DNA of 64,000 nucleotides from Periplaneta americana (GCF_040183065.1 NC_091131.1:103975830-104039829); one strand, 5' to 3'. Counted from the stretch's first letter, positions 43,965-57,299 are shown. Numbers and translations: made by a program. The notes: generated from the letters alone by a model not told the origin.

Positions 43965-45285
43965 AAAGCTGGTGATCAACAAGATCTCCCAAGTAGGTAG
44001 ACCTGTCGACCACCAGCAGGTGTGGTCCTCGAGACATTCTGGGTGTTGTGTGTGGATGAAGTAGTCACCAAAACGTTAAAATATGGTGTTCACTTAAATG
44101 GCTATAACTTGCCATTTAACCAATCCACTATGAAATGAGTACCATTAAGGTAAAATTATCCGGAGGTAAAATAGTCCCCCCAATTGGATCTCCAGGCAGG
44201 GTCTACTTTAATGGTACAGAATCAACTAAGCATCTTACAATGGAATACTGGTGGTATAACATCAGCTAAGAAGACTGAACTAGCCAATATACAGTACTTA
44301 CAGATAATAATGTAGATATCTTCATTATTCAAAAAGCAAACCTTAATGTTGACCAATTAAAATATTTTGATTTTAAGGGTTTTAGTATGAAACTCTTACC
44401 CAAAGGTAGACAGATCAGTAGTGGAATTCTCGCAGGTATATCAAAGAAATTAATTACAAATTTCCGAATCATAAAAGAAGGATAATCAAGACAAATTAGA
44501 ACTAATAAGAATTGAAGTATGGAAAAGTCAACAAGATTTCAAAATCTACAGTGCCTGTAACCTACCTAATAATCCCCTTGATCTAACTTTGTTTGATATA
44601 CAACCTAAAACTATCATAATTGGTGACTTTAATGCCTACTCCCAACTTTGGGGCTACAATAATGTAAATCAACCTGGAAAAATGATCATGGAGCTCGTAA
44701 ACACTACAACCGCAGAACTTGTCTATAGAAAAGAAGGTCCCCCTACTACCATACATTATTCTGGTTCTGGCACAAATCCAGACTTATTACTTGTAACATC
44801 AGGTATCCATCACGAAACCAAAACAAAAAATAAATAAATAATTGAAGACCCTGGATCTGGCCATAGAGTCATCATTGCTTCTATCCATCTCCACCAAAAC
44901 CGAAGAAAAGAACCCTACAATAACAAAACAACATGGAATATTAAGAAAGCGGATTGGCAACTATTTACAACACAACTAAACGAACATCTCAAGCTCAACA
45001 CACCACTAATGGAAAATACAAACTCAGATAGATTTAACAAATATTTCTGTGAATTTATTCTTATAGTTGCAAAAAAGCACATCCCACGAGACAAACCAAA
45101 AAAATACACCCCATTCTGGACAGAAAACTTGAATTTATTGAAACAAGATAGAGATAAAGTAAGAACCAAAGCAGAACATAGCAAAACACCAGAAGATACT
45201 GAAGATTGAAGATTGGAGGAAAAAGACTGCCATTCTTAAAAAAGCAATCATAGCAGCAAAAAAGAACACTTTTAATAAATTTATT

Positions 45286-45532
45286 TATTTTATTTTTATT
45301 TATTTTATTTTTTTTCGTTGTTGGTAACTCTATAGCATCTATTAGATGCTTTATGGTTGTGCTAACAGATGGAGTTACTTGTCAACAATGTGACGCTGAA
45401 ACGTGTGTTTAGGTTACTGCCCAGCGACAGTCTTCTTCAAGAAAAATTCACCGAGAGCCTAGCCCAGGAATCGAACCCGGGACCTCCTGATCTGGAAGCC
45501 AGCATGCTGACCAACAGACCACGGAGGCAGTC
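45286..45532 (-). mobile_element. SINE (tRNA-headed, family E) with 12-bp TSD
   Basis: The minus-strand head CTCCGTGGTCTGTTGGTCAG leads to CCCGGGTTCGATTCCTGGGC. The tail at the left is (TTTTATTTA)n-like. The exact 12-bp repeat AATAAATTTATT flanks it (45274-45285 and 45533-45544). It interrupts the retroelement's EN-RT linker. Confidence 0.92.
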
Positions 45533-46452
45533 AATAAATTTATTGAAAATATTAATTACAGAACTGATAGCACTAAAACATATAAGAAGAAGAATATTTT
45601 CAATACAGAGGAAAATACTAGCCTACCTATTATTCATAATAACAAAACACTAACAGATAGTAGAGATATAGCAAATGCATTTAATAAACACTACTCAAAC
45701 TCTCACATATTACATCCCAATACCAAAAAACTGACAAATTTATCAAAAGAGAATTACATAAAAATAATAAAAACAATATTACTAGTACTATCACAAAACC
45801 TGAAATATTTCATCAAAATTTTGCTTTCAAAGAATTAAGTATAGCTATACAAAATTTGAAAACCAAGAAATCTCCTGGTCCCAACAACATTCATTCAGAA
45901 TTTTTGAAACATCTGGGTGGAAAAGCCAAATCTGTACTTTTATCCATTTTCAATTTATCATGGACTACCTCAATTCCTGCAGCTTGGAAGAAAGCAATCA
46001 TTGTACCAATTCACAAAAAAGGGAAACCTGCTCATGATGTTAATAGTTATCGAGCAATAGCACTATTAAGCATGGTAGCAAAAACTATGGAGTCAATGAT
46101 CTCCAACAAATTAACTTGCTATTTAGAATCTTTTATCACCAAGACAAGCTGGCTTTCGGCAACTACATTCTACCAATGAACAAGTCATACGCCTCGGCCA
46201 AGAAATAAAAGACAGTTTTAACAAGAAAGAAGATAGCCTACTTTAGCAATATTTATTATTAGCATATCACTCTGTTTGGAGAAATAAATTATTACTAAAA
46301 CTCCAGAAATTAGGTAGCTATTTCCAACATTATGTTCAGATGGATATCATAATTCCTTAGTCAAAGATTCATTGCTACTAAATTCAATAACTCACTTTCC
46401 ATTTACAGACAAACATATCGAGGTCTACCTCAGGGCACGTCCCCAGGAGATA

Positions 46453-47732
46453 ATGGGGTAGGGTGGCCAGTTTCTTTTCTCCTCCGTTGCATACATCGCT
46501 GACTAGCTACATATACCCAAATTAATGTGTGCATCACCTGCTTGGCTTACGATGATAGTGCTATTATTTATTTTTTTTTTATTTTTAGTGGGTTATTTTA
46601 CGACGCTGTATCAACATCTCAGATGGTGCTGTTATAAATTATAAATCGTCTATAAACCATGCATATTCAAATACTAAGAACTACACAAAATTTGAGTTCA
46701 ATCACAGCAATAATCCGTTGCCTTAACTGTTGAAGTTTGTGTGATAGAGGTGGCACATAAACATTGTCCTTCACCTACTCCCAAAGAAAGAAGTGACCTG
46801 TAACACCAAACACGATAGATCAGATCTACGGTAGTGCAAATCCAATCTAACTCGAGAGAACTTGTGAAACTGAACTGGAGCGCAATTTTGAATGGAAATT
46901 GTATTGTTAGCGCGATAGAAAATTACACAGAATTAGAATTTGTAATTGACTGTTGTTATCTATGTACTGTATAATGTTCGAAACTTCTTCCTTATAATTA
47001 TGATAAAAATGGTAGGCTATGTGCTGTAATTAGCATCAAACAGCATCATCTTCAGGACGTCACTGATTACATGTCAATCCGCTATCAGTGTACCAATTTT
47101 GAATAAGCTATAAAGAGAAGAATTACTCTTATTGGGTACGTTTATAACACATTCGGTAAGAAGGAACTGTGTTCAGTGTTGCCCATTGTAAATTTTAAAC
47201 ATAACATTTCTGTCACGATTGAAAGTATCTTGAAGATTATACAGAACGAAAAAAAAAAATTGAGATTTTCTAATTGGATTGTTCTTGCGTCCCACTGGTA
47301 TATGGAGCCTAAAACATACTTCACTCGAACCAATTTACACTGACATTGTTTGAAAGATATTCGGAACGTACATTTCGAACTTAAAATACGCAGAATGGTC
47401 ACTGCTATTTTGTACCTAAATAGTACAACATACTGTGTATTACAAGTGTTCTCATTTAGTTGGGTAAAAGAACAAGATCATTAGTCATTACGAATATTGT
47501 CCGTTTACGGTGTTGGCATTTTCATATGAAGGCCAGGCACGCAATGAAGAGAGATCGATAATGCTATACTTGTTTACGAGCTCCGTGACAGGTGAATTAT
47601 TATAGGCCTATATGACTCCCTTTGGAACATTAAAAACTTTTGGTACTATATGCTATTTGCAATCGAGCCTTGCTCTTGTTTCCTTCAATAATTTTGTCAC
47701 CAGAGACAGGCGCAGCCCGCGCAGCATATTTT
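46453..47732. other. No gene; short SINE 3' fragment at 46565-46632
   Basis: 46565-46632 (-) reads GTGGGTTATTTTACGACGCTGTATCAACA, the complement of the SINE family A 3' end. The remainder is anonymous. Confidence 0.45.
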
Positions 47733-47981
47733 TTTTAGTAGGTTATTTTACGACGCTTTATCAACAGCTTAGGTTATTTTGTGTTGAATGAGATGAAGGT
47801 GATAATGCCTGTGAAATGAGTCCGGGATCCAGCACCGAAAGTTACCCAGCATTTGCTCATATTGGGTTGAGGGAAAACCCCGGAAAAGACCTCAACTAGG
47901 TAACTTACCCCGACCGGGAATCGAACCCGGACCACCTGGTTTCGCGGCCAGACGCGCTAATCGTTACTCTACAGTTGTGGA
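47733..47981 (-). mobile_element. SINE family A, full length, inverted
   Basis: It contains GGAATCGAACCCGGACC (B box complement), GGGAAAACCCCGGAAAA and the GTTATTTTACGACGC end. An approximate TSD GCGCAG(C/T)ATAT borders it. A (TA)n run (47990-48034) follows. Confidence 0.88.
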
Positions 47982-47988
47982 CGGCGCA

Positions 47989-48036
<48 letters not shown>

Positions 48037-48083
48037 CCTATTGTTGCTCTATTGCCATCATGTTTGTATTTGCTATTCTTATA

Positions 48084-48160
48084 CTGGTTGAGTGGAAGAG
48101 AAGGCCTTATGGCCTTAACTCTGCCAGTAAAAATAAATCTATTAAATAAATAATTAGGCT
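48084..48160 (+). mobile_element. CR1-like 3' terminus (hairpin)
   Basis: CTGGTTGAG...AAGGCCTTATGGCCTT...CTCTGCCAG, then an AAATAAAT-type tail. The copy is very short. Confidence 0.7.
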
Positions 48161-48207
48161 ACAAATTCTAGTATAGTGACAAAAAGTATTTTTACATCAG
48201 CATTAAC

Positions 48208-48280
<73 letters not shown>

Positions 48281-48522
48281 AGCCACTGGTGTCAGAGGCG
48301 TTTGCTTCCTGATCCAGAGCTGCGCTCGGGCTGAGTTCGATTCCCGCTTGAGCTGATTACCTGGTTGGGTTTTTTCCAAGGGTTTCCCCAACCGTAAGAC
48401 AAATGTCAGGTAACGTATGACGAATCTTCGGCATCATCCCGACAAATGACATCTCATTATCAGTACTGTCACTAATTTCATCGATGCTAAATAAACTAAT
48501 ACAGTGTCGTTAAATAACCAAC

Positions 48523-48525
<3 letters not shown>
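48281..48525 (+). mobile_element. SINE family B, full length
   Basis: The head ends GAGTTCGATTCCCGCTTGAG. The body has ACCTGGTTGGGTTTTTTCC and AATCTTCGGCATCATCC, and the end CAGTGTCGTTAAATAACC. (AAT)n runs border both sides (48209-48280 and 48526-48568). Confidence 0.85.
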
Positions 48526-48569
<44 letters not shown>

Positions 48570-48572
<3 letters not shown>

Positions 48573-49470
48573 CAACAACAATAGGCATCGGCGTATGCTG
48601 CAGCAAGGGACGGTGCTATGAATGGATCTGAGGTGTATTGGCGCGAAAGGTGGCAAGATATTCAGAATTACCTGAAACATACAATATGGTGGCAATGGGA
48701 AGGAGAATGGTCTGCACAAGAGAGAAACAAATTACAAAAATATAAAGAATACTGTTCGAGTTTGGGATTCGTCCACAAGAGCGTGACGACACGAAGAGGT
48801 TTTACTCACCCGATTGAGAATAGGCCACTGTCATCTGCCACATGGCCATCTCCTACGTGGCGAGCCTCAGCCGGAGTGTGCCGTGTTCCACTTACGGTGG
48901 AAAATTTGTTATTGCATTGTAGAAAATATGACCGTGTCCGTGGGCAATATGGAATTCAGCCGACTCTATGTGACGCTCTTGGAAATGATTTTAATTGTAT
49001 AAATGCAGTTCTGAGATTTTTATCGAATACAGGACTTGACAGGGTGATTTAGTTTTTTAATTGACCCGTTTTGCTTATCCTCCGGACCCTTTACTTCCGA
49101 AGGTTACGTTTGTTGTTTAGTATATTATGTTTTTAACAAACTTGACATTTGGAACTTTTATATCCGGGTATTTTAGAAATGCGCCAGATAATTTATTTCT
49201 GGGTGGCATTTGTTTTATTATTTTATTGTTTCTTTTTAGATACTAGCTAGGGTCCGGGAACTGCTCACTTTTATGTCTTTTATGCATCACCTTGTTGAAA
49301 CTGCATTTGTGTACCTCGTTTTAACCGGGACAACGCTTTTTAGTTCTTTTAGGCCTAAGCATTCTGATTATTGTACCATATTGTGTTTCTGTTCTGTGAT
49401 GGTTTTAGATAAGGGCGGAAATAGCCATAGTAGCTGACGCATCCTTCTTAAACCCCACTAACTAACAAAT
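48570..49470 (+). pseudogene. Non-LTR retroelement C-terminus (RNase H-group) and 3' UTR
   Basis: The frame 48618-49052 starts in RNase H-flanking sequence (ARDGAMNGSEVYWRERWQDI). The next block is read in another frame as RIGHCHLPHGHLLRGEPQPE, then returns to VPLTVENLLLHCRKYDRVRG and QYGIQPTLCDALGNDF. The arrangement (RIGH..LTHGHLL..C..C...H..C) is the Cys/His tail after RNase H in such elements. Two compensating frameshifts at about 48800-48890 are needed. 3' UTR runs to about 49465. Confidence 0.75.
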
Positions 49471-49640
49471 AATAGCCATCGGTGTAGATCAGTTGGCAGA
49501 GGTATTTTCCTCTTGATCCGGAGCTGCGCTAGGGGATGGGTTCGATTCCCGCTTGGGCTGGTTATCTAGTTGGGCTTTTTTCGAGATTTTCTTTAACATT
49601 TCACTATCACAGAGTCATTAAATAACCAAATAAAACAAAA
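49471..49640 (+). mobile_element. SINE family B, shortened
   Basis: GTAGATCAGTTGGCAGAGG (A box), GGTTCGATTCCCGC (B box) and GTTGGGCTTTTTTCGAG, then a deletion to GTCATTAAATAACC. Confidence 0.8.
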
Positions 49641-50842
49641 AGAAGCGTAAACTCCACCCAGATTTGAGACCAAAATTATAAAATATTGAATCGGATGTAA
49701 GGAATTGTTCATGGCAAAAGAACGCATGATTTCTACCGTCACATTTAGACTGGGTAGGTATAGGACACGTCATATTTTGTTCACTTGTAATGAAAGTTAA
49801 TAAAATTGAATTTGTATTTCTCTTCCTAACCAAACCACACTTTTTGCACAAAATAATGCTTCACATAATTAATTACCACACAGATGTCAAGATTTTTTAA
49901 AATCATAGGGTCCGTGGCTTGGTTTTCAAAGACCAGGAGTTCCACAGTCCTTAGCTAATTGGGAACCACTAATATAATTTATTTTGAATAGATAGCCGCC
50001 CTACACTAACAGCTCAAGGGATGTATAAGTTAGACTACATAATAAGATCTTATTATTAAATGAAAGAAAACTTTTATTTTATACTCAAGCTCATAGTCTT
50101 TGTTATAGGCCTATTGTTTGCAACTTATTATTTTTATAAATTGTGCACTAATACTTATGTAGAATTTTAGTATACCGGGTATAACTTTGTTCTTAATATA
50201 AGCATCTGCATTGCTCTATTACTGTGGTCCCATCATACCAAAGTGCGTAGAAAAAACTCTCTGGCCTGCCTATCGGAAACGAGACGCCTTCTGTAGGCTT
50301 ACGCACTTTGCAGAACGAATTTGAATAATGTGTGAGGTTACGATAGTTTTAATTCATTAAAATTAGTTTATAAACATAATTCAGAGCAAATAATTAAATT
50401 GTTATCAAAGATGTAAACTGTAGCCTAAAGGAGTTAGGATGTGACTGAAGCTGATGTGGTTAAGTGTCTAACTGCGCAGAAATATTGTACAGATGTTTCA
50501 TTATATCTCTACCGGTCAGTGACCGTTAAATTTCAAGTGGCTTATCATAGTTATGAGCGTCAGAGTATTAAAAAGCAATGCAACTTTAGCTGTTTCTCTT
50601 CCCCCTCACCGCAAACTGTGACGTTGCACAGAGGCAGAGATAAAATAAAATGGGCTTTCTTTCAATATAACATTCATTAATACCATCTAATCCCTTTCTG
50701 CGATGACTTTCCTTAGAATCTAGTAATTTATTCTGCAGCCGGTTTTGTCTTTTAACGTGAAACGTTTATGCTCAAGGATCAATTGAAAAAAATATTACCA
50801 AAGTTTCAACATCTGACGTCACTTGATTAAAAGCGGCAATGA
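49641..50842. other. No gene recognised
   Basis: Anonymous AT-rich DNA; the small frame at 50441-50680 has no motif. Confidence 0.4.
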
Positions 50843-50850
50843 CTTATGTC

Positions 50851-53637
50851 CAGTGGCGGCTCGTGAACTTGTGGATTGGGAGAGCTGCAGTAGCTTTTGG
50901 TACATACAAATTTCACTTCTTGATGCCATTACTAATAAGTAGACTTCGTGGAATTTCCACGAGAATCGCAAAGTTTACTGCGCACGCGGTATAGACTGTA
51001 TGAGAAGGGGACGTGCAAAGGATGGAGTATGCCTCTGATGTAAACACTGAGCAGTATATTGCGGTTACAATAAAACCTGTATCCTGCATTCAAGAAATAT
51101 AATGAATGATCATTGAAGTAGGAAATGTCTAAATATGTAAATACACAATTATTTTATAGTGAGATATATTAACTCTTAAAATTTCATGTAAGATACTAAC
51201 ATCATCTTTGAATATGTGCATTGCATTGAAGAGTTACGTACATTTTGAGCGACTGCAAAGTAACCTCCTCTGATGGTCACTTAAACAGTTTTTATTTTGG
51301 GAAAATGTACGTTCAACATCACACGATGTATTACGTACATATTTGAAGAACGGAAAGTCACTACTTTTTAGTACACCAACTTCAGATGTCTTGTCGTGAC
51401 CTGATAGTACATCATTTATAATACGAAGTTGTGAATAGGCAGAATTTTTAGCAATAATGTTTCTCAAATTACATTTCACTTTTTCTGAAATTAGAGAATT
51501 GTTATTTTGGATAACGGTTTGTGATACTTTATCCATTGTATTAAGGGCTTCTGAGAGTTGTAGTTTAGACGATTCTAACAGGATGATGCTTTTGGACACG
51601 ATTTTAAAATTAGAATCAATGAAAAGAATATCTTCCAATAGCTATTCAGAAGGCAATGATTTTACAGCTGCAACAGCGGAACTGTCTGTGCTATCCAATG
51701 CATCAATTATCTCCATTATTTTGCCGTAATGTTCTGCATAATAATTAACAGCATCCAACCACGTTCTCCAACTGGTCAAGAATGGCTGCGGGGGTAAGGG
51801 TATTCCAGGGGCAATTATTTGGAACAGCAATTCTTGTCTGCACCGAACAAATGTTGAGCTTTGACTATTCCAACCACAGTAATGGAAAAACAAGTGCTTA
51901 CATAAGTATACATTAGCTGTAGCTGCTCTATCTATTTGGACCGGTCACAACTCTTAACATGAACTGCTTATACTACGAGATCGGGCGGTCGCTCACCTCC
52001 TCTATACTACCGTACATCGGTAACCTGATTGCATGCTGTGTGTGGCAATTCAACGAAGTCTACTAATAAGTATAGGACAAAACTAAATGCACTACATATC
52101 GAAAAACCAAAACTTCTTGACTTAATTGGGAGATGTCTGTGGCATCATTTGCTAATTGCTAAAAAAAAATTTATACCATCGATTTCAGTCTGAATTTCAG
52201 ATCGGCAGACACTCAACTTGCAATCTACCAGTGCAATCTACATTCTGAATTGTCTTAGAATTAGCCTACCTTTCAAGAGTGGCATGTTCCAAGTGATTTT
52301 CGAGAGGCTCATTTAGATTACTCACGAACTGTAGCAACCCACGAAATACACCAGGGTTCTTCGAATCTTTTTTTCATCATGTCCCTTAAGGGGAAGTTCA
52401 TATTGGCCATACAAAATTTGATGCAATCAATATTATTAAAAATAATTTCACGACATTTTCTCACTTCTTGATTATGTTTGAGAATGTTTGTTCTGTTCGT
52501 TTCACTTAATTGCACAATAATATTAGTTTTGCCTAACGTAGCCAATGAAACAACATTTTTCAGGTGAGGCTTCGAAGATTCGTGCACTTAGCTTTTTAGG
52601 GGCAAATGTCCTAAATGTGTCACACCACTCCTAGTCCATGCAGCATCACCACCGAAGAGGAGGCAAGGAAAACAAAATACAGATTTTTTTTGTTCACATC
52701 CACGTAACCACAAATGCTTAGCGTTAATTTCATTGTTATACTTCCTTACATAGGCCTATATGCACTATTTCGGCTGGATGAAACTTGAGTAAGATTTAAG
52801 TCGGGTAACGGACGACCCTTTAATTTCACTTCATTACATCAATCTTCTCCGCAAGGGAAAATTGAGAAAAATAAAATTAATATTCTGTAATTCACACACA
52901 CTCATGCTTGCAAATTTGCAGTGGTGAAGTTACGGTACTAAGACGTCACACCAAAGCAACACTCAGATATACTGATGGTCAACAATTTTCTAAAACTGGA
53001 AAAGAAGTCTCTTTCGTATTTTACGTACTATATCAAAAGGATTCTACTCGTGCAATCATTTTGAGTTAAGGCAAATATTAGGTTCTGCTGGAGGCTGGAT
53101 ATATACGTAATAATAAGGCAAAAGAGAATATTAATTTCGTTATATTAACTCGATAAGATTCTACAACAAAAAGTATGTGAAAAGAAAATAACGATTTTGT
53201 CAATAAGTTTCAAGGGAATAGAGAATCCATTTGACGCAGCATTACAATAGCGGTGTGGGAGGGGAGGAAAGATCTTCCCTTGTAGCCTGGCTTTGCAAGC
53301 CACTGCAGCGAAATATGGGTTTTAAACAGCGGCAGTTTCCCTCTGCTTCCCTTCACCTCTCTACCCCCTGACCAAGCAAGACACACTCGCATACGAGCTG
53401 TCTCATCCTGCAGATCCCAGGACGACTTTGAATGCAGTGTCAATTCCTATACAGTCGACGCGCAAAAAGATAATGCTTAAGATAATAGTACACATTCCCG
53501 GCCAGATGAAATATAAAGCAATTTACCGATAAAAGCTGTAACAATTTTTCTACAAATTAAAATAAATATTATTTTTATTTTCCTGTCAAAGCAGGGAGTG
53601 CTGCAGCTCCGCAGCTCTTATGGACGAGCCGCTCCTG
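50851..53637 (-). mobile_element. hAT transposon with exact 8-bp TSD
   Basis: CAGTGGCGGCTCGT at the left and ACGAGCCGCTCCTG at the right are the TIRs. CTTATGTC flanks both ends (50843-50850 and 53638-53645). The transposase relic lies on the minus strand. Length is 2787 bp. Confidence 0.93.
51234..52590 (-). pseudogene. hAT transposase (DUF4371/ZMYM-like), broken
   Basis: Reading leftward: HLKNVVSLATLGKTNIIVQL and ILKHNQEVRKCREIIFNNID, then CIKFCMANMNFPLRDMMKKR (52587-52318), which resembles the DUF4371 N-terminal part of hAT-like proteins. Next are IPLPPQPFLTSWRTWLDAVN and YYAEHYGKIMEIIDALDSTD (51893-51642), then YVRNTSCDVERTFSQNKNCL and SDHQRRLL (51638-51234), the dimerisation block. The central catalytic section between 52318 and 51893 is largely missing. 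It looks like a hybrid or internally deleted copy, unable to encode transposase. Confidence 0.75.
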
Positions 53638-53650
53638 CTTATGTCACACT

Positions 53651-53890
53651 CGTGGCTAACGAGAAAGACAGGCCACTGCGCGACGTCAAATTCTTAGTCT
53701 TAACATGGCCAGCATTGAACAAGTTTATATATAAATGCACGTTTAACATGAGTTTAATATAGCAATTCCTTTGTTTTTTAGAACTTTGAACATTTATTTA
53801 TACTAGGCGATTGTCAAGATGGCCATGACTAGACCATGATAATCACGTGACTCCGATTCGTGTCGAAGTCTGTCTTTCTCGTTAGTCATG
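53651..53890 (+). mobile_element. 240-bp MITE, copy B
   Basis: It starts CGTGGCTAACGAGAAAGACA and ends ...TTTCTCGTTAGTCATG. TGTCACACT flanks both sides (53642-53650 and 53891-53899), 9 bp against 8 bp for copy A. Its reverse complement matches 13327-13567. The left TSD overlaps the right TSD of the neighbouring hAT by TGTC. Confidence 0.88.
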
Positions 53891-55275
53891 TGTCACACTC
53901 TACTGAGATCATTTGCTCAGCAATGTCTTACAGGGAGAGAATAAGTTTTTGCCATTAACGATTATGATGCTACCGTTTCGGACCGATGTACTCGTAAAAC
54001 GAATTATTGATCACACTCTCGCACTGGTAGGCCTATGCTGTTTGGTAGAAGAATAGATTCATGCCCTGTTCAGAATGAAAACGTAAGCGTTAACTCATGA
54101 ATGTAAATGTTACAGCAAAATCAAGAAATCATACCATCAATCACGATGGGAATATAAACACAACCGTAAAGATAATTCGTAACCATGGAGACTTTACAAC
54201 GACGTCATTTTATCATATCTTTTTGTCTACTTCAGCGCTGTATGAGTATTTTGTTTCTTGTCTTGAAATAACGTAAATATACGTAGGTATGAAAGTTTGA
54301 AGTTTTCGAACTTTCGTGTTAACGTCTTGTGTTTAAATTTCCGCTAACGTAATTAGGGCCTATGAATACTCTTATTAAATAACATAGATAGGCCTACAAT
54401 CTATTCCTTTAACACAGTCACGTTTCGAAGTTCGTTTACAGCCAGTACTTCATCCCATCTCCACTACTATACTAGAAGCCGTTCTACGATAGTTGAAGTA
54501 TGGCCTTGGATGCGCTGTAGACGAAAATGTGTCTACTCCGTAAGATTTCCACGAGCTGCCTGCGCGAAATGATTAGGCTATGCTTCAACTACAGTGAATG
54601 GCTTCTAGTAAGTAGTATACAACAGACACATAGCCATTCCTACGAGCAGTGGCGTGCCGCTGCAGCTCTGAAATGTTGGCCTATATCACAAACCAGTTTT
54701 AATCGTGTAACTACTGCTCTAGCACGAACACCAACGAAAACCGGAATAGTCTACAAAATACAGGCGAATCGACCCGCACGTGAAGGTAGAAGATGCGGTT
54801 TTCGTTGTTAGTAAGACTAAAAAACGAGACGGCATTAATGGAATTCAGTGTACAAAGTTGCATGTCTACGTTATGCTTATGTCTAATATTCATTGTGAAT
54901 GGGACCTTACTTTCTTGGATGAATTGTATTTGTTTTTACTCTTAGTACCATAGATCAACTCTTCAACAAACCAATTTAGATGTAATACAGTAATTATATT
55001 TTAAATACTTATAAGTTATATGGTAGGCTTACATATATTCAATAAAGAAATAAAGGAAAGATAATCACCTATAATACAATACATGAATTGAATTAAATTT
55101 ATTTCACACCCAGTTATATTCAAAATCCTTATATAAAAATGAACCAATTCCTTAAACATCTAAATACCACAAATAAGTGCCCAAGAATAAGTTCATTTCC
55201 CTCTATTGAAGTCACTGAACTGTGAAGTGAATTCCAAAAAGTTCTGTGGGTTGTTGAATAACCTATTAGAGAACT
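53891..55275. other. No gene recognised
   Basis: Frames at 54527-54811 and 54711-54893 show no family motif. Confidence 0.4.
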
Positions 55276-55539
55276 TTGATAAAAGGTTCAGTGATTTTTA
55301 GTTCTATGAATATAAATTTCGATGTTTCCAGTCTCCCATTTGCCATTGAACCAATTAAGACGACAGCACATCTGCAACTTGAACTTGTAGACATGTCCAG
55401 TGACAGGCGACTAAAACAGGCCTATAAGACAACAGATACAATATCATTTTATAAGACACTAAATCCATTGAAATCCAAAGGTACTGATGTTTATTTCAGA
55501 AATAATTTCTATGTTCGGCAGCACCTACGTAAGTTATAG
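55276..55539 (+). pseudogene. hAT-derived (GTF2IRD2/FAM200-like) fragment
   Basis: FAIEPIKTTAHLQLELVDMS, SDRRLKQAYKTTDTISFYKT and LNPLKSK match the stretch before the dimerisation domain (...LQLELIDLQSD...FYKSL...). The sequence ends before the FGSxYxCE block seen in 18258-18632. Confidence 0.6.
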
Positions 55540-57299
55540 GTGCGAACAATTGTTTTCATTGATGTAGTTAAACAAAACTAAACTGAGAAACAGACTGTTA
55601 GATGACAATCTGACGTCAGTTTTAAGACTTAAATAAAATTATCCCAAATATTGAGAAACTTGTTTCCAAGAAATGTAGCAAAATGATGACTATCTAACAG
55701 TAGCATAATTTATTTGCTTTTCGTGCATTAGTTAATTTTGTAAATTTTTTGGTTGTTAATGAATACGTGATTGTATAACAGTTGTATAACAATTAGGTTA
55801 AATAGGTAGACCTAATTATCTAAAATTGCTTAAGTTACAAAAAATAGCCTATATGTTTATTATTTGTTGTAGGTCTCTTATTTCATTTTTCCATATGCAG
55901 AGTGCCGTATGATTTCATTTACGTTTTTATAAGTTTAAAAAATAAAAGCATTGCTTATGTATTAATTGCATTATTGTTGTTGTTTAGTCAACTCTCAAAA
56001 GACAAGTTTGCATTATTGGATAATTAGGCTGTATAACAATTAATTAGATCCTAGTTATTATCTGAAACTGTATAAGTTAAGAAGAGTCTATGTTTATTAT
56101 TTATTGTAGGCTACTCCTTTATAATTCATTGCAGTTATTAAAGAAGCACATGCTGCAAAACATGCTTAGAGTTCATGTTTTCTTATATGAATGTAACACA
56201 TTATCTATTACTTAAAAGCAGTTCAATTCATCTTGCAGTGGTAGGCCAATAGAGTTCACTTTGTTCGCCCCTTCTTGTTCACCTCTGCTGCCTGTATAGT
56301 AGATTCATTGCAACAAGTCAGCGCTTGATAGCACGTAGAGTCGTCTATGTGCTGTTGACCTTGACATCGCTGCTTTACATCTATAAGAAGTTACAAAACC
56401 CACCATTTTCACACCATGAGAAAGCCGCTATTTAGTCACTCTGTATTCAGGCCATACTATAATTTTTCTCTATACTGAAGTGTCTACATTTCCCACATCC
56501 AGTATCTATGAAGTAGGTGGCTATTACTAATAGCGAGATGCATGCAGCTAGTATTAGTAACAACATGTCTATGATGTCTGAAGGCATTTCTGATCGTTCT
56601 TCCTCCATATGGGACAATTTTCCAGCGTGGTACCGCAAAAGCGAATGATACCTTCTTCTTCTTTTTCTTCCTCCAGTACGAACAATGCCTTAAATTATAA
56701 TAGTTATAATTACAGTATGTTCGGAAAATGTTATTCAATAACAGAACTTCAAGCAATAAGCATAATATCGATTAATCTAAGTAAGTATAGGAAGCAATAC
56801 CACACTTCGAAGTTTGGATCTAGGGCAGATCCTTGCACTTAGACCTAATTTAGCCCATTTTGTGCCCTACAGCATAACATGTCCAAGTCCGACTGACAGG
56901 TCATCATCCTGCTTAGACCTGACAGAATCAGATTCCATCCTCAGATGAGTATCTTATAAATATCAGAGCCCGAAGCTCCAAGTCCTTCTTGGAAAAGCAA
57001 TGAAAAATCATACCACTCCTAAGAATGTAGCCTATAAGAAATTGCAGGAAACTAAACAATGAACTAAGAATAAAAACTGATAAGGCGAAAGATGACTGGA
57101 TGAAAAAGAAACGTAAAGAAATAGAGAATCTAGATAGAAATTTGATTTAATGTACTGCGAAATGAAATTTTTGACTTCATAATAAGAATATGTAATCAAT
57201 GTAGTTGATAAAAGACGAAATTGAGAATGAAATAACAGACAAACAAGAAATACTAAACAGATGAAAGAAATATGAGAAGAGTTATATGAGATAAAGTCA
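55540..57299. other. No gene recognised
   Basis: AT-rich; overlapping short frames around 56447-56842 on both strands without motifs. Confidence 0.4.

Larger units (their letters stand above)
42881..46452 (+). pseudogene. RNase H-group non-LTR retrotransposon (5' region, EN, RT), broken
   Basis: After a presumed 5' region, coding begins near 44222 (QWNTGGITSAKKTELANIQY). The APE-type endonuclease shows IIIGDFNAYSQLWGY and HYSGSGTNPDLLLVTSG near 44610-44790. A long linker leads to the RT start, KSPGPNNIHSEFLKHLGGKA, WKKAIIVPIHKKGKPAHDVN and SYRAIALLSMVAKTMESMI near 45870-46100. A frame change follows, then YRGLPQGTSPG at about 46420-46448, where the element ends against unrelated sequence. 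The YADD motif and RNase H are absent. It is interrupted by a palindromic element at about 43247-43964 and a SINE at 45286-45532, with multiple frameshifts. Confidence 0.82.

Noticed and set aside
48618-49052. Host gene of 144 residues
   Set aside because: Block order in two frames matches the post-RNase H tail of a non-LTR element, and SINEs adjoin it.
53210-53443. 77-residue minus frame
   Set aside because: Lies in the non-coding end of the hAT element with no motif.
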